A DNA stretch of 64,000 nucleotides from Ignavibacteria bacterium (GTDB lineage: Bacteria > Bacteroidota > Ignavibacteria > Tepidaquicellales > Tepidaquicellaceae). Where the stretch lies: positions 1 through 64,000 of the forward strand of contig JADJWZ010000037.1 of NCBI GenBank assembly GCA_016716125.1, written 5' to 3'. This document shows, one piece after another, positions 55,864 to 64,000 of this stretch. The translations under genes were made by a program, and so were the position numbers. Position 1 is the first letter of the stretch. Each line of letters begins with the position of its first letter. A model generated the notes under the pieces. It worked only from the letters and a program-made list of their open reading frames with translations. It had not been told where the DNA came from and did not search any database.

Positions 55864-56472
55864 TTACTTTTTTGTTTTTGATTTATGTAAACTTTCGAGC
55901 ATTTCCTTCAGACACTCCCTGCCTCTGTTTATTCTTGATTTCACAGTTCCGAGAGGTAAAGAAGTAATTTTAGAAATTTCTTCATAATCAAGATCCTGAA
56001 TATCTCTAAGTATGATCACTTCGCGAAATTTAGAATTGAGTGAACTAATGGCTTTCTGAATTATTTCGCCTTCAGTTGCAGCGTTAGCGCTGTCGTCGGG
56101 AAGAATATATCCGGAAGTAAGTTCATAATCTTTTTCATCATCGTCATAATAATTACTGATAGAAGTGGTTTTCATCTTATTCTTTTTGTTCATGTAAGTT
56201 CTGGTCAGGTTAAGAGCTATTGTATAAAACCATGTGGAAAATTTTGCAATTTCAACATATAGATGTTTCGATTTATACAGTCTTAAGAAAGTATCCTGAG
56301 CCAAATCTTCTGACTCTTCTTTATTTCCTGTATATCTGAAAATAAAATTAACAAGTCTGTCTTTATATCTGTTAACAAGTTCGTTAAATGCCCTGACATC
56401 CTCTTTTTGAAAAAGGAGTATCAACTCTTCGTCCGTTAATGTCTTATAATCAGTTTCGGTTTTTCCGGGCAT
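55864..56472 (-). CDS. ECF RNA polymerase sigma factor (RpoE-like)
   Basis: This 202-residue protein has region 2 (FNELVNRYKDRLVNFIFRYT, then SEDLAQDTFLRLYKSKHLY; region 2.4 follows as WFYTIALNLTRTYMNKKNK) and region 4 (LNSKFREVIILRDIQDLDYE, EISKITSLPLGTVKSRINRG helix-turn-helix). It should direct RNA polymerase to envelope-stress-type promoters. The downstream membrane protein is the likely anti-sigma factor. The start is the ATG at 56472. It lies 66 bases after holA on the same strand. Confidence 0.95.
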   Translation of the reverse strand: MPGKTETDYKTLTDEELILLFQKEDVRAFNELVNRYKDRLVNFIFRYTGNKEESEDLAQDTFLRLYKSKHLYVEIAKFSTWFYTIALNLTRTYMNKKNKMKTTSISNYYDDDEKDYELTSGYILPDDSANAATEGEIIQKAISSLNSKFREVIILRDIQDLDYEEISKITSLPLGTVKSRINRGRECLKEMLESLHKSKTKK

Positions 56473-56538
56473 TTAAGCTATTTAATAAACTTATATTAAA
56501 ACTAATTGTTCCGGGTAAATGAAATAATATGGAAATTT

Positions 56539-57624
56539 TCATTGACCGCAGATATTATTAATAAGTGAGAACATTTTTGTGAATTTGTTTCCGCCTGTAG
56601 ACTTAAGCGATAAATCAGCGGAATATATATTTTCGAATATTGATTTAATTTTATCCTGAGAAGTCGCAGCAGCTATTTTCCTGTAAACAGGAAGAAGTTC
56701 GAACTGTTCCTTAGACCAGATCTTTAACTCTCTTTTAAGACTAAAATCATTCAGACCTGAAGATGAGGGATCTTTTAATTTATAAATAGCCGTGAAAGCT
56801 GAATTAAGAAGAAAGACCAGATATACTTCGACATCTTTTTTCAGTGAAATTTTTCTGTAGATCTTTACGGCAAGATCTGTGTCTCTGAGAAGAATTGCTC
56901 TGATAAAGTCTGATTCGATAAAATCCTTTTCAATACCATTGCATAGATTAACAGAATCAACTGTAACTTCACCGGATGAATAACAAAAAGTTTTGAGCTT
57001 TTCAATTTCGGAGTTCAGCTCTTCAGGGGAATAATTAGAAAAATTCAAAAGATGTCTCGCAGTTTCTTCAGAAATTTTCATTCCGTCAAACTTTTTTATA
57101 ACCCAGTCGAGAAGCTCATCTTCGCTGAAAGCATCCGGCTTAAGAATATGGATTTTATCAGTGAAAGATTTAATACCTGCCGGATCACTTTTTGAAAGGA
57201 ATGAATCTGCAGCAAATATTTTATCAGCATCGGTTTCATCATCATTAGATATCATGATCAGAAAAGTATCAGGATTCGGTCTTTTAATATATTCTGCAAC
57301 GGCAATTTTTTCATTCTTCAAAAACCTCTTAACATTTCTGATCACGACGACTTTTTTATCTGAAAAAAGTCCGGTATTGCTGCACTCATTAAGTATGTTT
57401 TCAATGACTTTATCATCAGCGTTAAAATGTATCAGATGGTTTTTTCTGTCGGGATTATTATTAGTGAATGCGTTATATAGTGAGTCAATAATTTCATCAG
57501 AAAGTATTTTGTCCTTTGCAAATAACAAAAGACTATTCTTATCAATGAATTTTACAGCGTTACGGCTTAATTCATTGAAAGATATTTTTTTAGGAGTAAT
57601 AATATTTGCTGCTGATTTTGCCAT
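56539..57624 (-). CDS. holA: DNA polymerase III delta subunit
   Basis: From the ATG at 57624 (MAKSAANIITPKKISFNEL) the product is 361 residues, close to the usual 340. Delta opens the sliding clamp in the clamp-loader complex. The pattern is diverged: LLFAKDKILSDEIIDSLYNA near the N-terminus replaces the usual YLLYGEDxYL, followed by NECSNTGLFSDKKVVVIRNV (the FSxxRLVxL-like strand) and LLDWVIKKFDGMKISEETAR. A longer frame to 57726 adds an atypical hydrophobic N-terminus and overlaps an inverted-repeat region; the later start is preferred. Confidence 0.88.
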   Translation of the reverse strand: MAKSAANIITPKKISFNELSRNAVKFIDKNSLLLFAKDKILSDEIIDSLYNAFTNNNPDRKNHLIHFNADDKVIENILNECSNTGLFSDKKVVVIRNVKRFLKNEKIAVAEYIKRPNPDTFLIMISNDDETDADKIFAADSFLSKSDPAGIKSFTDKIHILKPDAFSEDELLDWVIKKFDGMKISEETARHLLNFSNYSPEELNSEIEKLKTFCYSSGEVTVDSVNLCNGIEKDFIESDFIRAILLRDTDLAVKIYRKISLKKDVEVYLVFLLNSAFTAIYKLKDPSSSGLNDFSLKRELKIWSKEQFELLPVYRKIAAATSQDKIKSIFENIYSADLSLKSTGGNKFTKMFSLINNICGQ

Positions 57625-57737
57625 ATGAATGAAAATAGTCATTATCAATAAATTATTGTATAATAAAATTCGTATGAAAAGGGGGAAGAAAGTGATGCGA
57701 CAGATGGAATTCACAGATTGAGTCAATATCTACAGAA

Positions 57738-57823
57738 GTTGCCTCACTTTCCCAATCTCCTGAATGGAATGTGAGGTAACTAATCAGAAGATTCGTAATG
57801 AGGGAAATCAGGAGATTAGTAAC
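57738..57823. repeat. Set of overlapping inverted repeats upstream of holA
   Basis: Three stems compete in 86 bases: GTTGCCTCAC (57738-57747) with GTGAGGTAAC (57771-57780), GTAACTAATC (57776-57785) with GATTAGTAAC (57814-57823), and ATCTCCTGA (57755-57763) with TCAGGAGAT (57808-57816). The third is perfect and the others have one mismatch. They cannot all form at once. It is either a dispersed repeat or a leader with alternative folds. It sits between the holA start and the end of the BNR gene. Confidence 0.7.
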
Positions 57824-57987
57824 GAAAAGAAAAAATCTATAACTTTTTTATTTATTCTAAATTGTTTTAGACAGAATGGATAGCTTACAATATAACTGAG
57901 TATAATTATTTCAGTCAATTTAAGTGACTCCGAAAAGGAGAGAACTATTTTTATTTGAGATTAAAAAATCTTAGCAAATATTTACAG

Positions 57988-60033
57988 TTATTTTACAAGG
58001 ACAAGTTTTTTTGTTTCAGAAAATTTACCTGCTGTAATATTATAAAAATATATTCCGCTTGGTAAATTTTCCGCATTCCAGATAAAGCTGTGAGTTCCGG
58101 CGGTTTGAAATTCATTTTTAAGTGTTTTTATCATTCTGCCTGAAATGTCATAGATTTTGATATTAACATCTGTATTAACCGGTAGCATATATGATATTTT
58201 AGTAGTTGAGTTAAAAGGATTTGGATAATTCTGTAACAGTAAATAGTCAGGGTTTATAAGATAATTGTAAATCGATGAGGAAGTAATGACTCCGCCATTT
58301 GTAGTTTTTAAAATACTTCCTGACGTTCCTACACCCCAGCCCGTATCCGGTGAAATAAAGCAGAAATCATTTATCGGCGAATAAGTAGGATATACATTCC
58401 AGCTGACACCGCCGTTTACCGTTTTAAATATTTCGTTGTCAGCACCTTTCACATATCCGTTCATATTATCTACGAACTGAATTTTTGAAAGCAGGTAAGA
58501 ATTTACAAAACTTAAATTCCAGTTTAACCCGCCGTTCGTAGTCTTTAATATTTGCCCCGAATATCCGCAAATCCATCCGGTGTTTTCAGAAATAAAACTT
58601 ATATCTGAAAGTGTATTGGAAGCTGTATATTGAATTGTCCAGTTATCACCACCGTCAGTTGTATGAATAATTTTGTTTCCAATAGCCCAACCTTTATATT
58701 TATCAGCGAAATATATTTCCTGAACATCAATCGAATCATAGATCAATATCCAGTTGAATCCACCGTTTGTAGTTTTATAGATCGGTCCGTTGCACAGCCA
58801 GCCGTTCATTTCATCGTCAAAAGAAACATTACCTCTCATTTCGGAAACAAGATTCCAGGATACTCCGGAATTATTTGTTTTTAACAAATATTCAGATCCT
58901 CTTGCCCAGCCTACATTTTTCGAAACAAATTGTATAGAATTGAACCGGTCACTGACCTGGATATCGGATTGAATGGTCCAGTTAATTCCGGCATTAGTTG
59001 TATGAGCTATAGTTTTATTTGCTCCGCCGCACCATCCCGTTTGAGAATTAATAAAGTAAACACAATCCAGATAATTTGATGTTACATTTTGAAAAATCTT
59101 ATCCCAGTTTAATCCGTCCGTAGTTTTAATTAATGCTCCTCCCAATCCGGCAACGTAACCATTTTCGGGTGAAACAAACGAGCTTACTTCTAATGATCTG
59201 TCGGTTAATTTAGGATAATTTGTCCAGTTTATACCGCCGTTTGTTGTCCTTTTAATTAATCCATAACTACCAAAAGCCCATCCTGAATCGGGTGATGAAA
59301 AATATATTGATCCGTATCCGGCAGAATTATTACTGTCTGCAATAAGCTGCCAGTTGTTTCCGCCGTTTGTTGTTTTATATATACTATACCAGCTACCCGC
59401 AACATATCCCGTCATTTCAGATGGAAAATACATTGCATAAAAATAAATTGTCGATGTACCAGCGTTTTGAACTTGCCAGTTTATTCCGCCGTTAGTTGTA
59501 TGTCGTATTACACCATAAGCACCGGAAATCCATCCGATATCGGGAGATACAAACTGTATCGAGTGAAGTACGTTATTTGACTGACTTATCTGAGCATTCC
59601 AGTTATCCCCGGAATTTGTTGTCTTAAGAATTACTCCATCCTGACCAATAGACCAGCCGGTATTTGTATCAATAAAATATGCTTTCCATAAATGAGAATT
59701 TGTATTGCTTGTCTGTGAAGTCCAGTTGTATCCGCCGTCAGTTGTTTTCATAATTAAGCCCTGAAGACCAACAGCCCACCCTGTCATTTGTGAGATGAAA
59801 CATATTGAATATAATATATAGGGATCACTTGTATAGACTGTGTCCCAGCTATCTCCGCCGTTTGTTGTTTTAAAAATATAAATATCTGATAAAGTGTAAC
59901 CGGTATTTGCATTTACAAATGAAATTGATCTGTAACTTCTGCCTGTCGGAACGGGGTTCTGCCACTGCCAGCTGCTTTGAGAATAAGCTGTTTCAGAAAG
60001 AAAAAAAATGGAAATGTATAATAGATATCTCAT
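57988..60033 (-). CDS. YCF48/BNR-repeat secreted protein with T9SS sorting domain
   Basis: From the ATG at 60033 (MRYLLYISIFFLSETAYSQ signal) the protein has 681 residues. About fourteen short repeats follow, of the type TGWxxGxxGxILKTTNGGxxW (for example MTGWAVGLQGLIMKTTDGG, NTGWSIGQDGVILKTTNSG). These are Asp-box/YCF48-like beta-propeller blades. The end (about 590-681) is a T9SS tag (LQNYPNPFNSTTKISYML, GIYFYNITAGKFSETKKLVL). Such surface propellers are common in Ignavibacteria, with no known ligand. A longer frame starts at 60117 but has no signal logic. It is divergent from a paralogous gene 170 bases away. Confidence 0.9.
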   Translation of the reverse strand: MRYLLYISIFFLSETAYSQSSWQWQNPVPTGRSYRSISFVNANTGYTLSDIYIFKTTNGGDSWDTVYTSDPYILYSICFISQMTGWAVGLQGLIMKTTDGGYNWTSQTSNTNSHLWKAYFIDTNTGWSIGQDGVILKTTNSGDNWNAQISQSNNVLHSIQFVSPDIGWISGAYGVIRHTTNGGINWQVQNAGTSTIYFYAMYFPSEMTGYVAGSWYSIYKTTNGGNNWQLIADSNNSAGYGSIYFSSPDSGWAFGSYGLIKRTTNGGINWTNYPKLTDRSLEVSSFVSPENGYVAGLGGALIKTTDGLNWDKIFQNVTSNYLDCVYFINSQTGWCGGANKTIAHTTNAGINWTIQSDIQVSDRFNSIQFVSKNVGWARGSEYLLKTNNSGVSWNLVSEMRGNVSFDDEMNGWLCNGPIYKTTNGGFNWILIYDSIDVQEIYFADKYKGWAIGNKIIHTTDGGDNWTIQYTASNTLSDISFISENTGWICGYSGQILKTTNGGLNWNLSFVNSYLLSKIQFVDNMNGYVKGADNEIFKTVNGGVSWNVYPTYSPINDFCFISPDTGWGVGTSGSILKTTNGGVITSSSIYNYLINPDYLLLQNYPNPFNSTTKISYMLPVNTDVNIKIYDISGRMIKTLKNEFQTAGTHSFIWNAENLPSGIYFYNITAGKFSETKKLVLVK

Positions 60034-60203
60034 TACAATAAATCCTAAATTACTTAAACTTAAATTAATATTTTTAAGATTCAATAATTTTTTTTGAGAA
60101 ATCACATGAGTTATCACACTTTATCATAAACTATTAAATTTCAGTTGCATTTTCCGAATATATGGTTAACATTCAGATTAAACAATTTTTTAATCCAAAG
60201 CAA

Positions 60204-62192
60204 ATGAATAATGATGTGAAAAAATCATTTGTAATATTTTTATTTTTTATAATTTTTGGAAAGATAACCTATTCACAATATTCCTTTCCGGAAAATATTA
60301 TAAAAGGTACAGGTTCACAGTTAAACTGGATTTGGCAAAATCCTTATCCACAGGGCAATGATCTTCATTCAGTAAAATTCATCGGAAGTAAAGGTTGGTC
60401 TGCCGGTAACTATGGTACAATATTAAGGACGAGTAATAATGGACAAAACTGGAACAATCAAATGAGTTACACAAATCAAAAACTCAATTCGATTTACTGC
60501 ATGGACGAATTCAATGTCTGGGCTGTCGGTAATAATGGTACTATTCTTAATACATCAAACAGCGGATTCAACTGGAATCAAATAAACACTACATCCAATG
60601 AAGATCTGTATTCTGTATTTTTTATAAATTCACTTACGGGATGGACAGTCGGAAGCTCAAACACAATTCTTAAAACCTCAGACGGCGGGTTAAACTGGAT
60701 CAGTCAGCAAACCGGAATTAACAACAGCATATTATATTCTGTGATGTTCATAAATGCTGATACAGGCTGGATTACCGGCTCCTACAATTCAATATTAAAT
60801 ACTACAAACGGTGGTGATAACTGGACCACTCAGCAAATTTCAACTGTGGAATTACCTCTTTATTCAATAAAATTAAATAACGGAACACTTTATGCTGCAG
60901 GAGTTGGATTTTACAAAAGTACAGACTTCGGAAATACTTGGATCAATTTTCCTCTGAATGCTTGGAGTCCGATAATATCTTTTGACTTTGTAAATTCTGA
61001 TACTGCATTTGGAATCGGCGGACTCGATAGTTTTATCCGAACGACCAATGCCGGATTAAACTGGAATTATTATCCCATTCAAACTAATGGATTAAAAAAC
61101 TCTATTTGTTTTCAGGGTGCCTCAGGGCATTTAGTAGGAGAGAATGGTATTATTTATTCATCTTCAAACGGAGGCGGTAATTGGTTCAGTCAAAGCAGTA
61201 ATGTTTTTTATAGTTTTTACTCTGTCTGTTTTCCAAATTCAAATACAGGATGGGCGGTTGGTAGTTTAAATCCCGGATCCAATACCGGAGCTTTGATGAA
61301 AACAACTGACGGAGGAAATAACTGGATTGATAGGTCAGACAGTTCGAGTACATCTTTTTATGATATATATTTTTTAGATGAAAATACAGGATGGACTTGC
61401 GGATATAAGGAAAAAATTTTGAAAACCACCGACGGCGGAAACAACTGGTTCCTTCAGTATCTTTCAATTGACCGTAGATTAACTGCAATATATTTTTATG
61501 ATCACAATACAGGATGGGCAGCAGGAACGGGAAAAGTGCTTAGGACAACGGACGGCGGAAATAACTGGACCAGACATACCGGGTTTTCTGAAATGTATTC
61601 GATGACTTTTACTGATCAAAACACCGGGTGGGTTGTTGGATACGGCGGTAGAGCACAAAAGACCACTAACAGCGGTTTGAACTGGACTATAATACCGGTT
61701 GGTACGACAGCATCACTGAATTCAGTATTTTTTATATCTCAATCTACCGGTTGGATTGCCGGAAGTAATCTTACTTTATTAAAAACAACTGACGGAGGAG
61801 AAATCTGGATCAACCAGTCATTTGGATTACCGTTCTGTAATATAATGAGTATTAGTTTTGCAAATGAAAATGAAGGATATGCTGTTGGTTTTGAAAATAA
61901 TTCCGGAGTAGTTTTTCATACAACAAACGGCGGAATGATCTGGAAATATTCTGATAACGGACCTTCCACAAGTCTTTTTAGTGTTCACTATAATTTATCA
62001 TCCGGATTATTTTATACTGTTGGTGAATTCGGATCAATACTAGAAGTGAGGATTCTGTTATTACTGATTTTCAGGAAAACAATTTTTTGTCAGTTCCTGA
62101 GGGATTTTATCTCAGTCAGAATTATCCAAACCCATTCAACCCGAAAACAATTATCAATTATCAATTATCAATGTTCAATTTTGTTTCGATAA
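60204..62192 (+). CDS. YCF48/BNR-repeat secreted protein, main part (frameshifted at the end)
   Basis: From the ATG at 60204 (MNNDVKKSFVIFLFFIIFG signal) the protein shows about thirteen YCF48-type blades (NLTGWTVGSSNTILKTSDGG-like, NTGWAVGSLNPG, TGWVVGYGGRAQKTTNSG). It is a paralogue of the protein encoded divergently at 57988-60033 and shares the opening WQNPYPQG versus WQNPVPTG. True sequence ends near 62045 (GEFGSILEV); the residues after that are out of frame. One missing base there would connect to the T9SS tag in the next frame. A longer start at 60162 is possible. Confidence 0.85.
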   Translation: MNNDVKKSFVIFLFFIIFGKITYSQYSFPENIIKGTGSQLNWIWQNPYPQGNDLHSVKFIGSKGWSAGNYGTILRTSNNGQNWNNQMSYTNQKLNSIYCMDEFNVWAVGNNGTILNTSNSGFNWNQINTTSNEDLYSVFFINSLTGWTVGSSNTILKTSDGGLNWISQQTGINNSILYSVMFINADTGWITGSYNSILNTTNGGDNWTTQQISTVELPLYSIKLNNGTLYAAGVGFYKSTDFGNTWINFPLNAWSPIISFDFVNSDTAFGIGGLDSFIRTTNAGLNWNYYPIQTNGLKNSICFQGASGHLVGENGIIYSSSNGGGNWFSQSSNVFYSFYSVCFPNSNTGWAVGSLNPGSNTGALMKTTDGGNNWIDRSDSSSTSFYDIYFLDENTGWTCGYKEKILKTTDGGNNWFLQYLSIDRRLTAIYFYDHNTGWAAGTGKVLRTTDGGNNWTRHTGFSEMYSMTFTDQNTGWVVGYGGRAQKTTNSGLNWTIIPVGTTASLNSVFFISQSTGWIAGSNLTLLKTTDGGEIWINQSFGLPFCNIMSISFANENEGYAVGFENNSGVVFHTTNGGMIWKYSDNGPSTSLFSVHYNLSSGLFYTVGEFGSILEVRILLLLIFRKTIFCQFLRDFISVRIIQTHSTRKQLSIINYQCSILFR

Positions 62193-62362
62193 AAGTATAT
62201 GATGTGCTTGGGAATGAAGTGGCTTCACTTGTAAATGGGAAACAGAATGCCGGATATTATTCGGTTGAGTTTGACGGCAGTAGATTTGCCAGCGGAGTTT
62301 ACTTTTATAAATTGGAAGCCGGGTATTTCAAAGATACTAAACGTATGGTTCTTTTAAAATAA
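62087..62362 (+). CDS. T9SS sorting domain of the BNR-repeat protein, out of frame
   Basis: The frame reads LSVPEGFYLSQNYPNPFNPK, then YDVLGNEVASLVNGKQNAGY and SGVYFYKLEAGYFKDTKRMV, a complete T9SS C-terminal tag. In the same frame upstream (from about 62046: EDSVITDFQENNFL) it continues the upstream propeller after a single lost base. As a separate protein of 91 residues it would lack a signal peptide, so it is the tail of the upstream gene. A short AATTATC tandem (62149-62170) lies inside the coding sequence. Confidence 0.8.
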   Translation: MSVPEGFYLSQNYPNPFNPKTIINYQLSMFNFVSIKVYDVLGNEVASLVNGKQNAGYYSVEFDGSRFASGVYFYKLEAGYFKDTKRMVLLK

Positions 62363-62465
62363 AACAAAATTCCTGAAAGATTATTATTTATTATACATTA
62401 CTGCTGTATTTTAATGACTAATTCAGATATAGATCAAATTTATTTAAAAAATCAAATATACAATT

Positions 62466-63799
62466 ATGGCTACTCAGGTTACAGTAAAATCTAAAACAAC
62501 GGGAACTTTAACATTTTATACTTCATATGCAAATGCCAGATCAGCTGCCGCCGCAGGAGATGTTATTCAGATCCGGGCTGATCTTGACGAGCAAATTATT
62601 TTAAAGACGGTGTAGATATTTACATTGATCCCGGAACTCTTGTAGATATGACAGATGAGCTTCCGACAATCACAGATGGTGAAAATGATTGTGTCTGTAA
62701 TATTACAGGCGGCGGTAAAATAAAAAATTCCTATACAGGCAGTAATAAACAATCATGTGTGAAAATATCTCAAAGTAATTCAATAGTTAATATTGAATGT
62801 TTTCGTATTGAAGGTGAAGGAGAAAATTCCGGTTCTACTGAAGGCGCCTGCGTAGATGTATCTTCAGCTGCTAAGTTCAGATTAATCTGCAACAGGGTTT
62901 TTAATAAATATAATACCGCAATAAATATTTCTGACTGTGAAGATTTGTTTTTAGATATCGTCAATGTGGAATCCGGTACATTGAATAATCCAAATGCAGG
63001 AGCTCCTGCAATGTATCTGGGAGCAGCCGGATCTATTTATATCAATGAACTAAAATGCACCGGATACGGAGCATGTTTTCAGCATGCTGATAAAGTCATT
63101 GGAGCTACAATAAATAAAATTTATACCATTCTTCCAAGCGGATCTTCTCCTTCGGCTGCTGCGCCTGCTTTACTACTTGATGACGGAACAGGTGATCAGG
63201 ACCTTGTCTTATACTTCGATGAAATAAAAAACTTCAATACAAATACAGGAGATGCAGTACAGATCACTCAGGGAAAAGCTTCACTTACCGGAAGAAGTAT
63301 ATACAGCACAAAAGGCAAATCTCTCGATCTGACCAATAATATCATTTCAGCTTATATACAGTGTGATGAGATAATAAGTCTTACAGAAGGAATAAATATA
63401 GAAAATTCCGATGAACCGATTGTGATCGTAGCTAATTATATTGAAGGAAGTGATGGGAATGTTGGTGTGATAAGATCTGCAAGCGGTTCTAATTATGTTT
63501 TGAGGAATGCTAAAATAAAAAATGTAAGTACAGGAAGCAATTCAGTTTGTATCTTTATAAATTCGGGGTCTTCGGAAACAGATCAAACAATTGAAATTGA
63601 GAATCTAATTTTAGTTACTGGAAATACATCAACCGGTGACACAATCAGAAGAGATGGAAATACTGGTATCGTTATAAAAAATTTGGGTTTATTTGTAAAC
63701 AAATTGATCAACGAAGAATTAATAATCTTGGAAATTGGAGTAGGATTAAGTAATCCAGAGTATAACTATAAATATAGTTTTAGCACCGATATTAATTAA
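62466..63799 (+). pseudogene. Parallel-beta-helix-like protein, frame broken near its start
   Basis: The gene starts at 62466 (MATQVTVKSKTTGTLTFYTS), runs to DEQIILKTV and hits a stop at about 62613. Adding one A to the TTAAAGAC at about 62600 restores ILKDGVDIYIDPGTLVDMTD and joins the long frame that runs to 63799. The restored product would be about 445 residues without a signal peptide. Its many short repeated strands with Asn/Gly turns (CDVNITGGGKIKNSY-like, ITQGKASLTGRSIYSTKGK, DLTNNIISAYIQCDEIISL) resemble right-handed beta-helix proteins of the pectate-lyase class. No catalytic residues are recognisable. Confidence 0.65.
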
Positions 63800-63803
63800 T
63801 ATT

Positions 63804-64000
63804 ATGAAAACATTTTTAATGTTGGAAATATTGACAGTATTTATTTTACTTACAAATAATTCACTTATATCTCAAGTATCTTTAGAATGGGTAGATAGAT
63901 TTGATGGGTTTGAAAATTCTATTGATGGAGGTAAATATATTTTATTTGATAATTTCGATAATATTATTGTGGGGGGAGTAAGTTATAATTCATTCAATAA
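63804..64000 (+). CDS. Secreted protein, 5' part only
   Basis: The ATG at 63804 begins a frame that continues past the window edge. It encodes a signal peptide (MKTFLMLEILTVFILLTNNS, cleaved near LISQ) and VSLEWVDRFDGF, then GGKYILFDNFDNIIVGGVSY. The WVxRYDG and DxxGNIxVxG pattern is that of SBBP-type beta-propeller repeats, often found in surface proteins of this lineage. The gene starts 5 bases after the beta-helix stop. Its C-terminal features cannot be seen. Confidence 0.75.
   Translation, partial: MKTFLMLEILTVFILLTNNSLISQVSLEWVDRFDGFENSIDGGKYILFDNFDNIIVGGVSYNSFN

Noticed and set aside
62149..62170. AATTATC tandem in the T9SS tag as a CRISPR-like or regulatory repeat
   Set aside because: Three short units in coding sequence, translated as normal tag residues; no spacers.

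Overview
The window looks like one contig from an AT-rich member of the Bacteroidota/Chlorobiota assemblage, most likely Ignavibacteria or a close relative. The main evidence is the repeated C-terminal sorting signature NYPNPFNPxTxIxF, ending in a SGxYFYxL...KKMxLxK block. This is the type IX secretion (T9SS) cargo tag in the form typical of Ignavibacteria. AT-rich DNA, mostly weak ribosome binding sites, TonB-dependent uptake and small ECF sigma factors fit. Species-level placement is not possible from this sequence alone. No tRNA, rRNA, CRISPR array, insertion sequence or prophage was seen.

Region 1 (1-8.55 kb) is a graveyard of secreted-protein genes. Piecewise translation across many frameshifts and stops recovers a choice-of-anchor-V/T9SS protein, an M1 aminopeptidase/T9SS protein, a T9SS cargo protein of unknown role, a plastocyanin-like protein, and an alpha/beta hydrolase. 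The last two end in the same module with paired dockerin-like repeats. A short decayed second copy of the hydrolase start lies at 14.3 kb.

Region 2 (8.9-21.5 kb) holds a DUF4331-TPR-HupE/UreJ operon, an ECF sigma factor split into two overlapping frames with a ChrR-like cupin partner, a PAS histidine kinase, recX (frame broken at an A13 run) downstream of recA, and a lipoprotein/outer-membrane-protein operon. Region 3 (21.5-31.1 kb) holds a TonB-dependent receptor behind a clear TPP riboswitch with its own terminator, then a cupin, a voltage-gated K+ channel with a zinc ribbon, an SF0329-like protein, a DUF4199 protein, a fatty-acid desaturase and a von Willebrand A/membrane-protein pair.

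Region 4 (31.1-41.2 kb) has a PAP2-like membrane protein, urocanate hydratase, an all-helical unknown, an operon of FN3-T9SS, cupredoxin-T9SS and Rieske proteins, then hsp20 and dnaK, each closed by a strong terminator. Region 5 (41.2-57.7 kb) is mainly housekeeping: a DnaQ-UvrC-like fusion nuclease, YitT, DUF1579, kbl, CYTH, DoxX/DUF417, GNAT, LptF/G, the SRP 4.5S RNA, a Gfo/Idh/MocA oxidoreductase and a PhoB/PhoR-type pair. Opposite these runs holA, an ECF sigma factor, its probable anti-sigma factor, purS, purQ, tatA and gatA. Region 6 (57.7-64 kb) has two divergent YCF48/BNR-repeat T9SS proteins, a parallel-beta-helix-like protein and the start of another secreted protein.

Small indels break several otherwise well-preserved genes outside region 1: the TPR gene, the sigma factor, recX, the lipoprotein, the second BNR protein and the beta-helix protein. 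Long conserved genes (recA, dnaK, hutU, kbl, gatA) are intact. Real decay, slippage at short A/T repeats, and assembly indels cannot be separated without reads.
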